From the NCBI GenBank assembly GCA_019448385.1, contig JAGTXO010000002.1, positions 868,001 to 932,000 on the forward strand: a stretch of DNA of 64,000 nucleotides, in the 5' to 3' direction. The notes beneath the pieces are model-generated. The model worked only from the letters and a program-made list of their open reading frames with translations. It was not told the origin of the DNA and ran no database searches. Origin of the DNA: Diacronema lutheri (taxonomy: Eukaryota; Haptophyta; Pavlovophyceae; Pavlovales; Pavlovaceae). Both the position numbers and the translations under genes were made by a program. This document shows, one piece after another, positions 1-9,636 of the stretch. Within the stretch, counting starts at the first letter, position 1; each line of letters starts with the position of its first letter.

Positions 1-388
1 CGCGCGCCGGTGCGCAGCGCGGCGGCGCGCGTTCAGCGCCGCACGCGCCGCTTGGAGCGCGCGGGTTGGGCCGGCAAGCGTGCAAAGGCGGGTGGCGCAA
101 GGAAACTTGGGCGCACAACGCCAGCGCGAGAGCACAACGGCCGCGCAAGGGCGGAGCGCTGGGAGGCGTGTGCGAAGACGCGTGGCTGCCGTGACCCACC
201 CACAGGAGCAGAGCCCTCAAGAGCGGGGGGCAGCCAATCCCGCCGCTGCAGCGCAGCTCGCAATCTCGCACGCCGTCGAAGCGCGGGCCGGCAGGGCGGA
301 TGGCCGGAGCGCTCTTGGCTAGTTGGGTGCGTGGCCGCGCGGCGGGCGGGAAAGGCGCGTGCATGCCGGTCGGATGGCGCGTTTACAC
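1..388 (-). other. Intron 3 (partial) of the DLD gene
   Basis: Begins with GT directly after the VAGVIK codons and contains no continuation of the E3 protein (the expected next segment would read like KNIIIATGS). No other gene is recognisable in it. It is unusually long for this locus, where most introns are 20 to 150 bases. Confidence 0.6.
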
Positions 389-1081
389 CTTGATCACGCC
401 AGCGACATTGCCGTCAAGGTCGGTGACCTGCACCTCGCCAGCCTTGAGGATCTTGCCCTTGCCCTTGATGTAGTCGCACTTGTACTTCTTGAGCAGGCCC
501 TCAATGCCTGCGCACGAAAGGACGCGTTGCGCCGCTCGGTGGTCGGCCGGGGCGCGGCTGGCGCACGTGGCGGGCACGCGCGTAGCGGACGCGCACCCGA
601 GGTCAGCCCGGTCACCGTCTTCTGCTTGTGCTCCATCAGCTTGTCGAGCTCGATCCGCACGTTGTCCGCCTTGATGCCATGCGGTCCGAAGCCGTGCGCC
701 GCCTCCTCGTACAGGTGGGACGAGTGCAGGAGCGCCTTGGACGGAATGCAGCCCACGTTGAGGCACGTGCCACCAAGCGCGCCGCGCATCTCGACGCACG
801 CCACCTGCGCACGTGGCGTGCGCCGCGGACGAGGCTCAGCTGCGCGGGGTGCGGGCTGGGCACGCGCGGCGCGCTTCGCGCCTCACGCGAGGCGCGCGCG
901 GCGCGCGGCGGGCGCTCCACACCTTGAGGCCGAGCTGCCCGGCCTTGATCGCCGCGGGATAGCCGCCCGGGCCACCACCGACGATGACCACGTCGTACTC
1001 CGTCCCCCCAAAGCTAGACAGCCGGCGGAGCGCCGAGCGCGCGAACGGCGTGCGCGCAATGCATCGGGCGAGTGCGCCCAT
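389..1081 (-). CDS. DLD: Dihydrolipoamide dehydrogenase (E3), 5' part, three exons, runs off left edge
   Basis: E3 flavoprotein of the mitochondrial 2-oxoacid dehydrogenase complexes and glycine cleavage system; it reoxidises dihydrolipoyl groups with NAD+. Exons read on the minus strand are 1081-923, 804-597 and 507-389 (162 codons). Exon junctions are exact: AAG|GT, CAG|GTGGCG, TCGG|GTGCGC, GCAG|GCATT, and the reading frame is kept. Residues 1-24 are basic and Ser/Leu-rich like a mitochondrial presequence. [10 protein letters not shown] (35-44) is the FAD-binding turn and [16 protein letters not shown] (64-79) holds the redox-active C67/C72 disulfide. Exon 3 ends at DGNVAGVIK with a donor, so the remaining ~330 residues expected for the family lie left of the window; bases 1-388 are intron. 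Identification is secure; the exact donor of exon 3 is inferred. Confidence 0.93.
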
Positions 1082-1199
1082 TGCAGACCGCACCAAAACG
1101 CTGTGCGCCCGTCCGCCAGTGCACGAGAATGGCCGCGAGTGCAGTGAATGTCAACACTCATCCCGGACGCGTCCAGCCGGGCCACGCTGACGTCGCCAC

Positions 1200-2711
1200 T
1201 CACGCGCTCTGGCCCGTCCAAACCTTGGCGCGCGCCATGGGCGCGGCCGAGCCGGCGGCGGCAACCGCGGCGGCGTCGGCGCGCCTGCGCGCGAGCCACT
1301 CGGCCCTCCCCGCCGTCAGCCGCGCGGCGAGCGCAGTGCACTCGCGCAGCGTCGCGGGCATCTCCCGAGCTCCGCCCGCCTCTGTCTCGCCGCGCAGCGT
1401 GTGCCCCGACGCGTGTTCGATCCGAACGACCACGTACTCGCCGACGCGCGGCGTGGGCGAGTCGGCGCGGTGCGCGAACACGACGCGCTTGTTGCCGTCG
1501 GTCCGGCCGGTGAGTTGCCCCACCGACTTTCGCGCGTCACCCTCGACAAGCACGACGTGCGCGGCGCCCGGCTCGTCCTCGCCGTTCTTCGCGTGCACGT
1601 GCGCGTGGAAGGTGTCAATCACCTCGCGCAGCCGGCGCTGCTTGGTCTCGCGCGGCACGTCGTCCGCGAGGTGATGCGCGGCGTGCGTGCGCGAGCGCAG
1701 CGAATATGCATACATGAACGCCTGCTCGTAGCGGACGTGCCGCATGAGCGAGAGGGTCTCCTCGTGCTCGGCCTCCGTCTCCGCACAGAAGCCGGCGATG
1801 ATGTCCGTCGAAAGCGTCACGCCTGCGATGCGCTCGCGCGCGCGGTCGGCGAGCGCGAGGTACGCGTCGCGCCCGTACTCGCGCCGCATCCTCGCGAGCA
1901 CCGCGCTCGAGCCCGACTGCGCGGGCAGGTGCAGCTGCTTGCACACGTTTGGCGTGTGGGCAATCGTCTCGAGCAGCTCGGCCGGAAAATCCTTCGGGTG
2001 GGGCGAGGTAAAACGCACGCGCAGCTCGGGAGAGACGGCAGCGACGGCGGAGAGAAGCTCAGTGAAGCGCGCGCCGCCGCCCTCGCGCGCCTTGAACACG
2101 TTGCCAAAGCCGTCCGCCGTGCGGTAGCCGCTGCCGGTCGGCGCTGCAGCATCCCAATAACTGTTCACGTTCTGCCCGAGGAGCACAACCTCGCGTACAC
2201 CGCGCTCAACCAGCCGATGCACCTCGTCGACAATCGTGCCGAGCGCGCGCGAGCGCTCGCGCCCGCGCGTGAATGGCACGACGCAGTACGAGCACATGTT
2301 GTTGCACCCGCGCATGACGGTGACATATGCGGTCGGCGACGCACCGTCGGCGGCGGCGCGTACGGGCGCAATGTCGGCGTAGGTCTCCTCGAGGGAGAGC
2401 TGCGTATGCATCGCATGCGCCGCGCCGCCATCAAGCGCGTCGAGCAGCTCGGGCAGGTGGCGGTAGCTGTCGGGGCCTGCGACGAGGTCGGCCACGCCCG
2501 ACTCGGTCAGCTCGGCGCGCAGCCGCGACGCCATGCAGCCCAGGACGCCGAGCTTGCGCGAGCGGTCCGCGGCGCGCCACATGGCCAGCCGCGTGCGCAC
2601 CTTGTTCTCCGCCTTCTCGCGGACCGAGCACGTGTTCGTCATGAGCACGCGTGCGCCGTCCGGCGACGACGCCTCCGCCCAGCCGGCACGCTGCAGGATC
2701 GAGCGCACGAC

Positions 2712-2743
<32 letters not shown>

Positions 2744-2867
2744 GCGTCTCTAGGAAGAATGTCTTAGACGCGCCCTCCGATGACAAGCTGCGCCTGCCGG
2801 GCACGCGCAGCTGTGCAGCGAGCGGCGCGCGCTGCCGGCCAGCGCGGCCGAGCCGCGTGGCGAGCAT
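1200..2867 (-). CDS. CDK5RAP1: Mitochondrial tRNA methylthiotransferase, CDK5RAP1/MiaB type
   Basis: Radical-SAM enzyme that adds a 2-methylthio group to N6-isopentenyl-adenosine 37 of tRNAs. Single exon, 555 residues, the usual family length. An Arg-rich leader (about 1-30) suggests mitochondrial import. The N-terminal UPF0004 domain begins FFLETHGCQMNVADSD with cluster cysteines C44, C80 and C111. The radical SAM cluster motif is CNNMCSYC (C188, C192, C195). The C-terminal third carries the conserved YSLRSRTHAAHHLADDVP segment and a TRAM-like domain ending near residue 500. It lies 118 bases downstream of the DLD start on the same strand, and its ATG is 53 bases from the divergent ATG of the amino acid transporter, implying a shared promoter. 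Confidence 0.95.
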
Positions 2868-2920
2868 CGCGCTTGCCTCTCGTGCGCCTCACCTTCACCC
2901 AGCCTGTGCTTGTACTTACG

Positions 2921-4790
2921 ATGGAAGGGGAATGGAGCGGCCACGGGCACGACCGATTGTCGGGCTGGGATGGGACGGAGTCGCTGATAAGCGGCATGGA
3001 TGGGGTACGCGAGCCGACGCCGTCTGCGAGCGAGCAGTCGCTCACCAGCCTTGAGCCGCCTGATTCTGCGATCAGCGCCGACTATGCGTCGCGTGCCGCG
3101 CGCGAGCTCGACCTCGACAGCAACCACCTCACGACGAGCCTGGGCACGCTGCGCGGCGCGTCGATGGTGCAGACGCTGCTCAATTACGTTGCGGCCACGG
3201 CGGGCCACTGCCTTCTCGACGTCACGCAGACCGTGAGCACGTGCTCCGCCACGGGCATCATCGTGCTCTGCTCGGCCGTGCCGCTCCTCGTTGACCGCTC
3301 GGCCGGTATGCTCCTCGAGATCACGGAGGTGACGCGGTGCACGAGCTACTCGGACGTGGCGTACACGATCGGCGGCTGGCCCGCGCGCGCCATCGTCGAT
3401 TGGAGCACCGTCCTCTTCGCGCTCTGCCAGATGGGCAGCTGCGCGCGCCTGCTCTACGTGCTCCTCCCGTCCGTGCTTGCCATCCTCGCGTCCGTCGAGG
3501 CGACGCGCTCGGGCCCGATGATGCAGCTGGGCACGGTGCTGATGCTCGCGGCGACGACGCTCCTCCTCTGGCCGATGATGCGAGCCCGCTCGCTCCGCGC
3601 CCTCCGCGCCGCCTCCGCCGGCTGCGTCGGCGCGCTCTGCCTCTTCATCTTGTCCATTGGGATGCACGCCGTCTCGCTCGGCAAGAGGAAGCTCGCGCTC
3701 GCGCTCGCGCTGCCCACCGACGCCGAGACGAACATCGAGTTTATGCGGCTTGCGCTGCTCTGGTGCACCGCACTACAGGTGCGCGCGCGCCGCCGCCGCC
3801 GCGCGCGCGCGCGTGCGTGCGCGGCGCCACGCCGTGCCGCCAACCTGCGCGGCGCCGCGCGCACGCCGACGCCGCTAGGGGCACTCGGTTCTCCCGACGC
3901 TCTTCTCGGAGCTGCGCCGCGCGTCGGCGCGCGATGCGCGCGAGCTCGAGTACAAGCTGCGCCATTCGCGCTTTGTCTCGAAGCGAACCAAGATGCGCTG
4001 GCTCGTGCGCGTCGTGATGTTCGGCTGTGGGGGGGCGTTCGCGCTGCTCGCGCTTTCGGCGAGGCTCGCCTTTCCGGCGGGCACGGCGCTCAACGTGCTG
4101 AAGGACATCTCGGGCCACGGCGGCACAGCCTCCGACAGCTCGACCGCCAGCCTGCAGATCGCCGCCATCGTGTCGCTCATCCTTGGCATGCCGCAGCATG
4201 GCGTCGTCGGCGCGCGCTGCCTCCACTCCGCGGCCGGCATGCTGCACGCGTGCACGGCGCGCGCGTGCGAGGCAAGCGGCTGCGGCTGGCTGTGCTGCCG
4301 CGAGCCGCACGCGGCGCGTCGGCTGGCGGCCGGTCCGCGCGCCAACCAGCAGCGCTTCGAGGCGGGGATCGCGTCGACACCGCGCGCGGCGCACAGCGCG
4401 GCGGTGGGCACCCTCCTGCTCGGCAGCGCGGCGCTCGGGCTCTCGTTGCCGCTGAGCATCCTCGCGTGCGTGTACGACCTCGTGTCGGGCGTGAGCAGCG
4501 CGCTCCTCCTCTTCGTGATGCCCGCCGCGCTCCTAGTCACGCTGCGCGGCTGGCAGCGCAAGAACCTGCCCCCCCGCTCGGGCGGCGCGGTGATGCACGG
4601 CACACGCTACAGGCGCGCGAGCTCGTTGCTGCGCTCGGCGGAGGTATGGGCGGTGCTGCTGTGCGGGATCGCGCTCGCACTGCTCTCCGTGCTCGTCCCT
4701 CTGTTCGAGCTTGGGCTGCTGAGCCCCTGCTTGGAGCGGCTCGTCTTCTCACTCAATCGCGGACCGCCGCCGAGAACAGTGACTAGATGA
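2921..4790 (+). CDS. Aa_trans-family amino acid transporter, two exons
   Basis: Polytopic membrane protein of the AAAP/Aa_trans family (amino acid/auxin permease and vacuolar transporter relatives), probably a proton-coupled amino acid carrier. Exons 2921-3778 and 3879-4790 (589 residues) join in phase 0 at CACTACAG|GTGCGC and CCGCTAG|GGGCAC. The first ~75 residues are a Ser/Glu-rich cytosolic tail. About ten hydrophobic segments follow. The junction creates GHSVLPTLFSEL, the typical Aa_trans 'GHxVxPxI' segment at the end of a transmembrane helix. Substrate cannot be predicted. Shares a 53-bp divergent promoter with CDK5RAP1, and its stop is 21 bases from the stop of the convergent gene. Confidence 0.78.
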
Positions 4791-4811
4791 GCCGTGAAAC
4801 GGCGCTGACCC

Positions 4812-5840
4812 TCACTGCTGCCTTGAATGGGGCGCGGGGCCACCGGCCGACTTTGCGCGAGCAGCCTTGCCTCCGCGCTTGCGACCACCACCACCACGCT
4901 CGCGAGGCGACGCGTCGCCGACGGCGGTCGAGGATGTCGAGCTCATCTCGGAGCGCGCTGAGAAGGGCGAGCGCGCGGACGGCCTTCCGCTCGGCCGTGC
5001 GCGGGGTGACTGCGCGGGCGATGAGCTCGGCGCAGACGCCACGTCGCATGGTGCTGGCGGCGTGCGGAGCGTGTCGGCCGGTGCGTCTGCCACCTCATGT
5101 TGAATGCTGCGTGAGGCGCTCGCCTCCGCTTCCTCCGCGCGTGTCGCAATCAACGCTGCGGCTGGTGCACGTGCGCTCAGTGCGAGAGCGTGCGCGCACG
5201 GCGTGGGAGCGCGCGCGGGTGCGTGTGCACCGGCATCTGCGCACGCGGGCTGCCCGGCAGAGGCAAGCGTGGGCAGGCGAGGCGTTGCACGCAGAGCTGG
5301 AGCGCGTGACTCCGCGCCCAGCTGCTCGAGGACGCGCTCGACCGTGCGCTGCGTCATCCCGCACGCCGAACGCCTGAAGTCTGCGTTTGCGAGGATGATG
5401 CACGCGCCGGGCACGAGGAGCGGCAGGGAGACGACGAGCAGCATACAGATGGTCGCACCGGCCAGCAGCCCGATCGGGATCAGGATGGGCATGCAGCACA
5501 CAGCGCCGGCGGCAAGCACCGGATTGTTCTTGAGCCCGCGCTCCAACGACATGCCCAGGGGCGTGGCACGAGCGCACGAGACGAGGCGCAGCGCCTCGGC
5601 GCCCCACAGGCGCGCGAGCTCGCCCGCGCGAGGTCCGAGCCACACGACGCACCCGACGGTGCTGACGGTAAGAATGACAGGGATGCAGCAGAGCACGCCG
5701 ACCATCAGGATGGCCATCGACACTGCGATGAAGGGCGAGAGTACAATGCCGCTCACCGCAACCGCAGCCATCAGCGCGGGCGAGTGGCGCACCGTCAACA
5801 TGATGGCCTTTGCGGCGTTTCGAAGGGCAAGCGAATCCAT
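4812..5840 (-). CDS. Hypothetical membrane protein with basic, low-complexity C-terminus
   Basis: Not assigned to a family. The ATG at 5840 gives 342 residues; further upstream the frame has only GTG starts. The N-terminal half has four hydrophobic stretches, two pairs separated by an amphipathic loop (SGIVLSPFIAVSMAILMVGV and AAGAVCCMPILIPIGLLAGA are representative), then FRRSACGMTQRTVERVLEQL. The C-terminal half is Ala/Pro/Ser-rich and ends in an Arg/Lys/Gly cluster (KRGGKAARAK), possibly a cytosolic or nucleic-acid-contacting tail. It is convergent with the amino acid transporter (21 bases apart) and in tandem with the deacetylase upstream. Confidence 0.55.
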   Translation of the reverse strand: MDSLALRNAAKAIMLTVRHSPALMAAVAVSGIVLSPFIAVSMAILMVGVLCCIPVILTVSTVGCVVWLGPRAGELARLWGAEALRLVSCARATPLGMSLERGLKNNPVLAAGAVCCMPILIPIGLLAGATICMLLVVSLPLLVPGACIILANADFRRSACGMTQRTVERVLEQLGAESRAPALRATPRLPTLASAGQPACADAGAHAPARAPTPCAHALALSARAPAAALIATRAEEAEASASRSIQHEVADAPADTLRTPPAPCDVASAPSSSPAQSPRARPSGRPSARSPFSARSEMSSTSSTAVGDASPRERGGGGRKRGGKAARAKSAGGPAPHSRQQ

Positions 5841-5969
5841 CGCGTTTTGGATTGAGCGGGCGCGAGATTGAGTCAGTGGGGCGGTCACTCAGTGGGGCTG
5901 CGCGACACGCCCCCATCATGCCATTGACACGGTCTCAAACGCGTCTGATGAGAGGCAAGGCCGGCCCAG

Positions 5970-7031
5970 TCACGCCTCGATCATGCCTTTGACGTGCGCG
6001 CGCACCGAACGGCCGAGCGCGCCGATCTCGTACCCGCCCTCGAGGTACGAGACGATCGGCGCGCCTCCCGCTGTCTCGGCGATTTTTTTGGTGACCCACT
6101 CGTAGTCGTCCTCGTGCAGGAAGAGCGACGCGAGCGGATCAAACTCGTGCGCGTCAAAGCCCGCCGAGACGAAGACCATCTCCGGCGCAAACGCGGCCAT
6201 CGCCGGCAAAATGGTGTCGGCCCACGCCGTGCGGAACTGCTCCGAGCCCGCGCCGGGTTTGAGCGGCACATTGAGCACCTGTCCGGCGACGCCAGACGTG
6301 CCCAGCCTGTTGCCGCTTCCAGGGTAGCACGGCGACTGGTGCGAGCTGGCAAAGAAACGGTCGGCGTGCTCTGTGCACATGGCCTGCCCGCCGTTCCCGT
6401 GGTGCACGTCGAAGTCGAGCAGCGCGACCTTGCGAAGCCCGTGTGCCGCCTGTGCATGGGCAACGCCTACCATGATTGAGTTGAAAAGACAAAAGCCCAT
6501 CGCGGTGTCCGGCTCGGCGTGGTGCCCGGGCGGCCGCGCCATCACGAAGGCGCGCTTTGTGCGTGCGCCGTCCGCGAGGACGGCGTCCACCGCGGCGACA
6601 GTGAGGCCAGAGGCGCGCAAGCTCGCCGCGCCCGAGCTCGGACAAACGCGCGTGTCTGCATCGAGCGAGAGCGTCGCCTGCTTGCTCCCCGCCGTTGCAA
6701 ACGCCGCGCGCATGCGCGACACGTGCCGCTCCGTGTGCACGCGCAGCAGCTGCTCGTCGGTCACATCCACGTTGGGCTCGCGCAGCTCGAGCTCCTCGCC
6801 AAATTTGGTTGCCCACTCGCCGCGCGCGAGCGCGAGCAGGCTGGTGAGGCGCTCGGGGCTCTCGGGGTGGCCCATTCCCGCGTCGTGCTCAACGCACAAC
6901 GCAGACGTGTACAGCGCGAGCTTTGGCGGCGCGCGCTCCGTGGATGAGAGGCGGACGAGCCGTGCGCCGGCGCGCGGCGCGCGCGGCAGCGTTCGCGCGA
7001 GCACGCTCAGCAGGGCCATCCTGGCTAGCAT
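5970..7031 (-). CDS. Histone-deacetylase-superfamily enzyme with organelle-type leader
   Basis: Zinc-dependent amidohydrolase of the HDAC/AcuC superfamily, removing acyl groups from lysines or small acylated amines. 353 residues, single exon. Conserved features are GHPESPERL near 54, GHH at 169-171, DFDVHHGNG at 206-214 and GFDAHEFDPL at 291-300; the inferred zinc ligands are D208, H210 and D293. The first ~30 residues are Arg-rich and lack acids, with LVRLSSTERAP resembling a mitochondrial cleavage region. The enzyme is therefore closer to bacterial-type or plant HDA14-like organellar deacetylases than to nuclear class I enzymes. Divergent from NHP2 with 130 bases between starts. Confidence 0.88.
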   Translation of the reverse strand: MLARMALLSVLARTLPRAPRAGARLVRLSSTERAPPKLALYTSALCVEHDAGMGHPESPERLTSLLALARGEWATKFGEELELREPNVDVTDEQLLRVHTERHVSRMRAAFATAGSKQATLSLDADTRVCPSSGAASLRASGLTVAAVDAVLADGARTKRAFVMARPPGHHAEPDTAMGFCLFNSIMVGVAHAQAAHGLRKVALLDFDVHHGNGGQAMCTEHADRFFASSHQSPCYPGSGNRLGTSGVAGQVLNVPLKPGAGSEQFRTAWADTILPAMAAFAPEMVFVSAGFDAHEFDPLASLFLHEDDYEWVTKKIAETAGGAPIVSYLEGGYEIGALGRSVRAHVKGMIEA

Positions 7032-7161
7032 CCTTCAGCGCAGCCGGTGCACGCAGCGGAGTCCGAGCCGACGTGCACCGCGCGCACGCCCCCCACCCAC
7101 CCCGACCGACACTTTGAGTCCCGCTGACTTTGAAAAGAGCACACGAGGTCGCTCGTCTGCG

Positions 7162-7656
7162 ATGAAGTCCGACAAGAAGGACAAGTCGGAGAAGAAAGAG
7201 AAGCGAGAGAAAAGGGATAGGGAGGCCGTTGCCGGCGGGGAGGACGGGCACGACGAGTCCGACGTGAAGCGCGCGCGCGTCTCCGTGATCGCAAATCCGC
7301 TGGCGAGCAAGAAGCTCACGAAGAGCTTGCTCAAGCTCATCCAAAAGGCGTCGGCGGCGAAGCTCGTCCGGAGGGGGGTCAAGGAGGTGGTGAAGGCGCT
7401 CAAGAAGGACGAGAAGGGCCTGTGCATCATCGCGGGCGACATCTCACCCATTGACGTGATCTGCCACATCCCGATCTATTGCGAGGAAAAGGTCGTCCCG
7501 TACATCTACGTGCCGTCGAAGGAGGACCTCGGCTCGGCCTCGCAGACGAAGCGGCCGACGAGCATCGTCATGGTCAAAGCCGGGTCAGACGTTGAGCTGA
7601 AAAGCTTGCTCGATGAGTGCGTGGGCGAGGTGAGGCAAGCGACTCCCAAATTTTGA
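7162..7656 (+). CDS. NHP2: H/ACA ribonucleoprotein subunit NHP2
   Basis: L7Ae-family RNA-binding core subunit of H/ACA snoRNPs, which guide rRNA pseudouridylation, and of telomerase RNP in many eukaryotes; it acts in nucleolus and Cajal bodies. Single exon, 164 residues. The start ATG at 7162 gives a Lys/Glu-rich leader (MKSDKKDKSEKKEKREKR) followed by NPLASKKLTKSLLKLIQKA, RRGVKEVVKALKK, GLCIIAGDISPIDVICHIP and CEEKVVPYIYVPSKEDLG, the L7Ae/NHP2 signature order. Family length is about 150-160. Shares a 130-bp divergent upstream region with the deacetylase. Confidence 0.95.
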   Translation: MKSDKKDKSEKKEKREKRDREAVAGGEDGHDESDVKRARVSVIANPLASKKLTKSLLKLIQKASAAKLVRRGVKEVVKALKKDEKGLCIIAGDISPIDVICHIPIYCEEKVVPYIYVPSKEDLGSASQTKRPTSIVMVKAGSDVELKSLLDECVGEVRQATPKF

Positions 7657-8036
7657 GTTCGACGCGGCGGGTGCTCAACGGGATGACGCTCAGCGCACCA
7701 GTCGCGCGAGCTGTGCGCCTGCCAATGCTTGTCTTTCCGAGTGTGCTTGGCGAGATGGCGCGCTCGCACGGGAATGCGCTTTGCGTCATCGTGTTACTCG
7801 CTCTGGGCAGCCGCGCGTCATCGTGTCCTGAGTTCGGTTGGAGCAAAGGGGGGTACGCAGTGGGCAGAAGACCTGCATCAACGACGTTGACGAGCAACAG
7901 TGTGTGACAGGCTGGCAGCCCTGCATGACCGGAGAGGCTGGCTGCCAGGCAACGACGCCCGGGCAACGGACAGCGCGCCTTGACTTCCGCACCCACCCAC
8001 CCCCCCCCCCTCTCCCATCGCCCTCAGCGCCCTTCG
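7657..8036. other. Intergenic stretch between NHP2 and the 149-residue gene
   Basis: About 380 bases between two convergent stop codons. It has a C-rich run near 7995-8012 and a short plus-strand frame (from an ATG near 7683) that includes a signal-peptide-like stretch, MARSHGNALCVIVLLALGSR. No conserved gene is recognisable. Probably 3' untranslated sequence of both neighbours. Confidence 0.4.
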
Positions 8037-8486
8037 CTAGGAATCGGGCAGCCGCTCCAGGCGGAGCACGACCGGCCGCACGAATGGCGGCGCGACCGTG
8101 ACAAATGCCACGTCTTCACGCGGCGACCACTCAGCGGACTGAAGGCCGACGCCGAGCCGCCGCAACAGCGCGGTCGTGCGTGCGCCGAGCACGAATGCGA
8201 GTCCGCGTCCACTTTCGTCCGGAAAGTACGAGAGCAGCTCGTCGAGCTTGAGAGCGCCCGACAGCTGCAGCGTGGCCATGCGCGCGCTTATGATGCCGAT
8301 GCGCACTGTCTGCGAGCCGATAACCGGGAGCGAGAGCGTGCGCTCGTACACCGCCCCGATGGGCGGCGACTGGCCGGGCGCGCCCACGGTGCTCGCGCCA
8401 GCCTGCTCGAGGACTGCCAGCGTAAAGACTAGGCGAGCGAGGCCCGCCTTCATGCGGCCCGTCATGCGGGCTTCGCGCCGCTGCAT
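8037..8486 (-). CDS. Hypothetical protein with N-terminal signal-like segment
   Basis: 149 residues from the ATG at 8486. After two early methionines it reads MKAGLARLVFTLAVLEQAGA, which could be a signal peptide or the end of a transit peptide. The body is a compact alpha/beta-looking domain (VYERTLSLPVIGSQTVRIG, LKLDELLSYFPDESGRGLAF, VAFVTVAPP). I do not recognise the family. It is head-to-head with the beta-carotene ketolase gene, 63 bases between starts. Confidence 0.5.
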   Translation of the reverse strand: MQRREARMTGRMKAGLARLVFTLAVLEQAGASTVGAPGQSPPIGAVYERTLSLPVIGSQTVRIGIISARMATLQLSGALKLDELLSYFPDESGRGLAFVLGARTTALLRRLGVGLQSAEWSPREDVAFVTVAPPFVRPVVLRLERLPDS

Positions 8487-8549
8487 CACGCCAACGACGT
8501 CCAATACCGGCGACTTGCGGCGCGTTTAAGGAAAAACGCGCGAACTCCA

Positions 8550-9368
8550 ATGGCGGAGAAGGGGCGACATCTGGCTGGCAGGGACGCTGTGCGCTCTGGC
8601 CCGCTCTTCACGCCACCGCAGATGCCGCGGCACGAATACTTGCGAGCTGCGCGCCAGAACGGCTCGGCGTGCGGGCTCGCCATAGCCGCGTGCATCCTTG
8701 TCGCCTGGGTAGCGGCTCTGCGCATGTCGCTCTTCTCCGCTCAAGTGGCGGACGGGCCGCTCGCATTGTGGCTGCTCTCCTCGACCGCCACAGCGTGGCT
8801 CTACACCGCCGTTTTCATCACCGCTCACGAGGCCATGCATGGACTCGTGTGCCCGGATTGGCCGAGGGTCAACCACGCGATCGGCTGGCTCTGCGCGCGC
8901 AGCTTTGCCCACCTCGACTACCGCGTGCTCATCCACGCGCACTGGGCGCACCACCGCAGCCCCGCGCAGCCCGGGCTTGACCCCGACTTTCATGACGGCG
9001 TGCACCGCGGCTTTGCGCGCTGGTTTGCGTCCTTCATGCTGGGCTACCTCTCGGCCGATCAGCTCGTCAGCATGGCATTCTCATGTTGGCTGCTCGCAGC
9101 AGTGCTCTCGCCGACGCGCGTATTGGTAGGGTGGGTGCTGCCGCTCTGTGCGTCCTCCATGCAACTTTTCTTCTTTGGCACCTACCTCCCCCATCGCGAA
9201 CCCGACCTTGCGGGCGTGCCGTACGCAGACCACCACCGCGCGCGCTCCAAATACACATGGTGCAGTGCGGTTCACGTGGCAACCTGCCTGAATTTTGGCC
9301 TTCACCACGAGCACCACGCGTTGCCCTTCGTGCCGTGGTGGCGGCTGCACACCGTGCGCTTTGACTGA
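8550..9368 (+). CDS. BKT: Beta-carotene ketolase (CrtW/BKT type)
   Basis: Membrane di-iron oxygenase that introduces 4-keto groups into beta-carotene, giving echinenone and canthaxanthin, and astaxanthin when combined with a hydroxylase. 272 residues, single exon. Three histidine boxes match the CrtW branch of the fatty-acid-hydroxylase-like superfamily: HEAMH (93-97), HAHWAHH (129-135) and HHEHH (252-256) followed by ALPFVPWWRL. The segment FFFGTYLPHREPD (207-219) is diagnostic for CrtW-type ketolases. Several hydrophobic helices flank the boxes. No clear plastid bipartite leader is visible, so an upstream leader exon cannot be excluded. Shows the host makes ketocarotenoids. Confidence 0.88.
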   Translation: MAEKGRHLAGRDAVRSGPLFTPPQMPRHEYLRAARQNGSACGLAIAACILVAWVAALRMSLFSAQVADGPLALWLLSSTATAWLYTAVFITAHEAMHGLVCPDWPRVNHAIGWLCARSFAHLDYRVLIHAHWAHHRSPAQPGLDPDFHDGVHRGFARWFASFMLGYLSADQLVSMAFSCWLLAAVLSPTRVLVGWVLPLCASSMQLFFFGTYLPHREPDLAGVPYADHHRARSKYTWCSAVHVATCLNFGLHHEHHALPFVPWWRLHTVRFD

Positions 9369-9636
9369 ATCCCCGCGCCCCATGTATGTGTGTGGCGCGG
9401 CGACGGCGGCGGCGGCCGGCGGGGGTGGCTAGGCGTGTGTGCGTGTCCGCCCATGCCGCGTCCACCCGCGTCCTTGCCGTCCCGGCCGTCCCCGCTGCCT
9501 GCGTGCACAGGGTCGACGCCCTGACATCGGCCCGACGTTGCGTGCGCCCTTTCGCTCGCTCCGTTCGTCACGCCTCGGCCCCGTGCACGCCCCTCCTGCT
9601 GACCCGCCTGTGCGTCGTTAGTATATATGTGTGTAC

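Noticed and set aside
4812-5888. Upstream start at 5888 for the membrane protein
   Set aside because: That codon is GTG; the first ATG in frame is at 5840 and is used instead.
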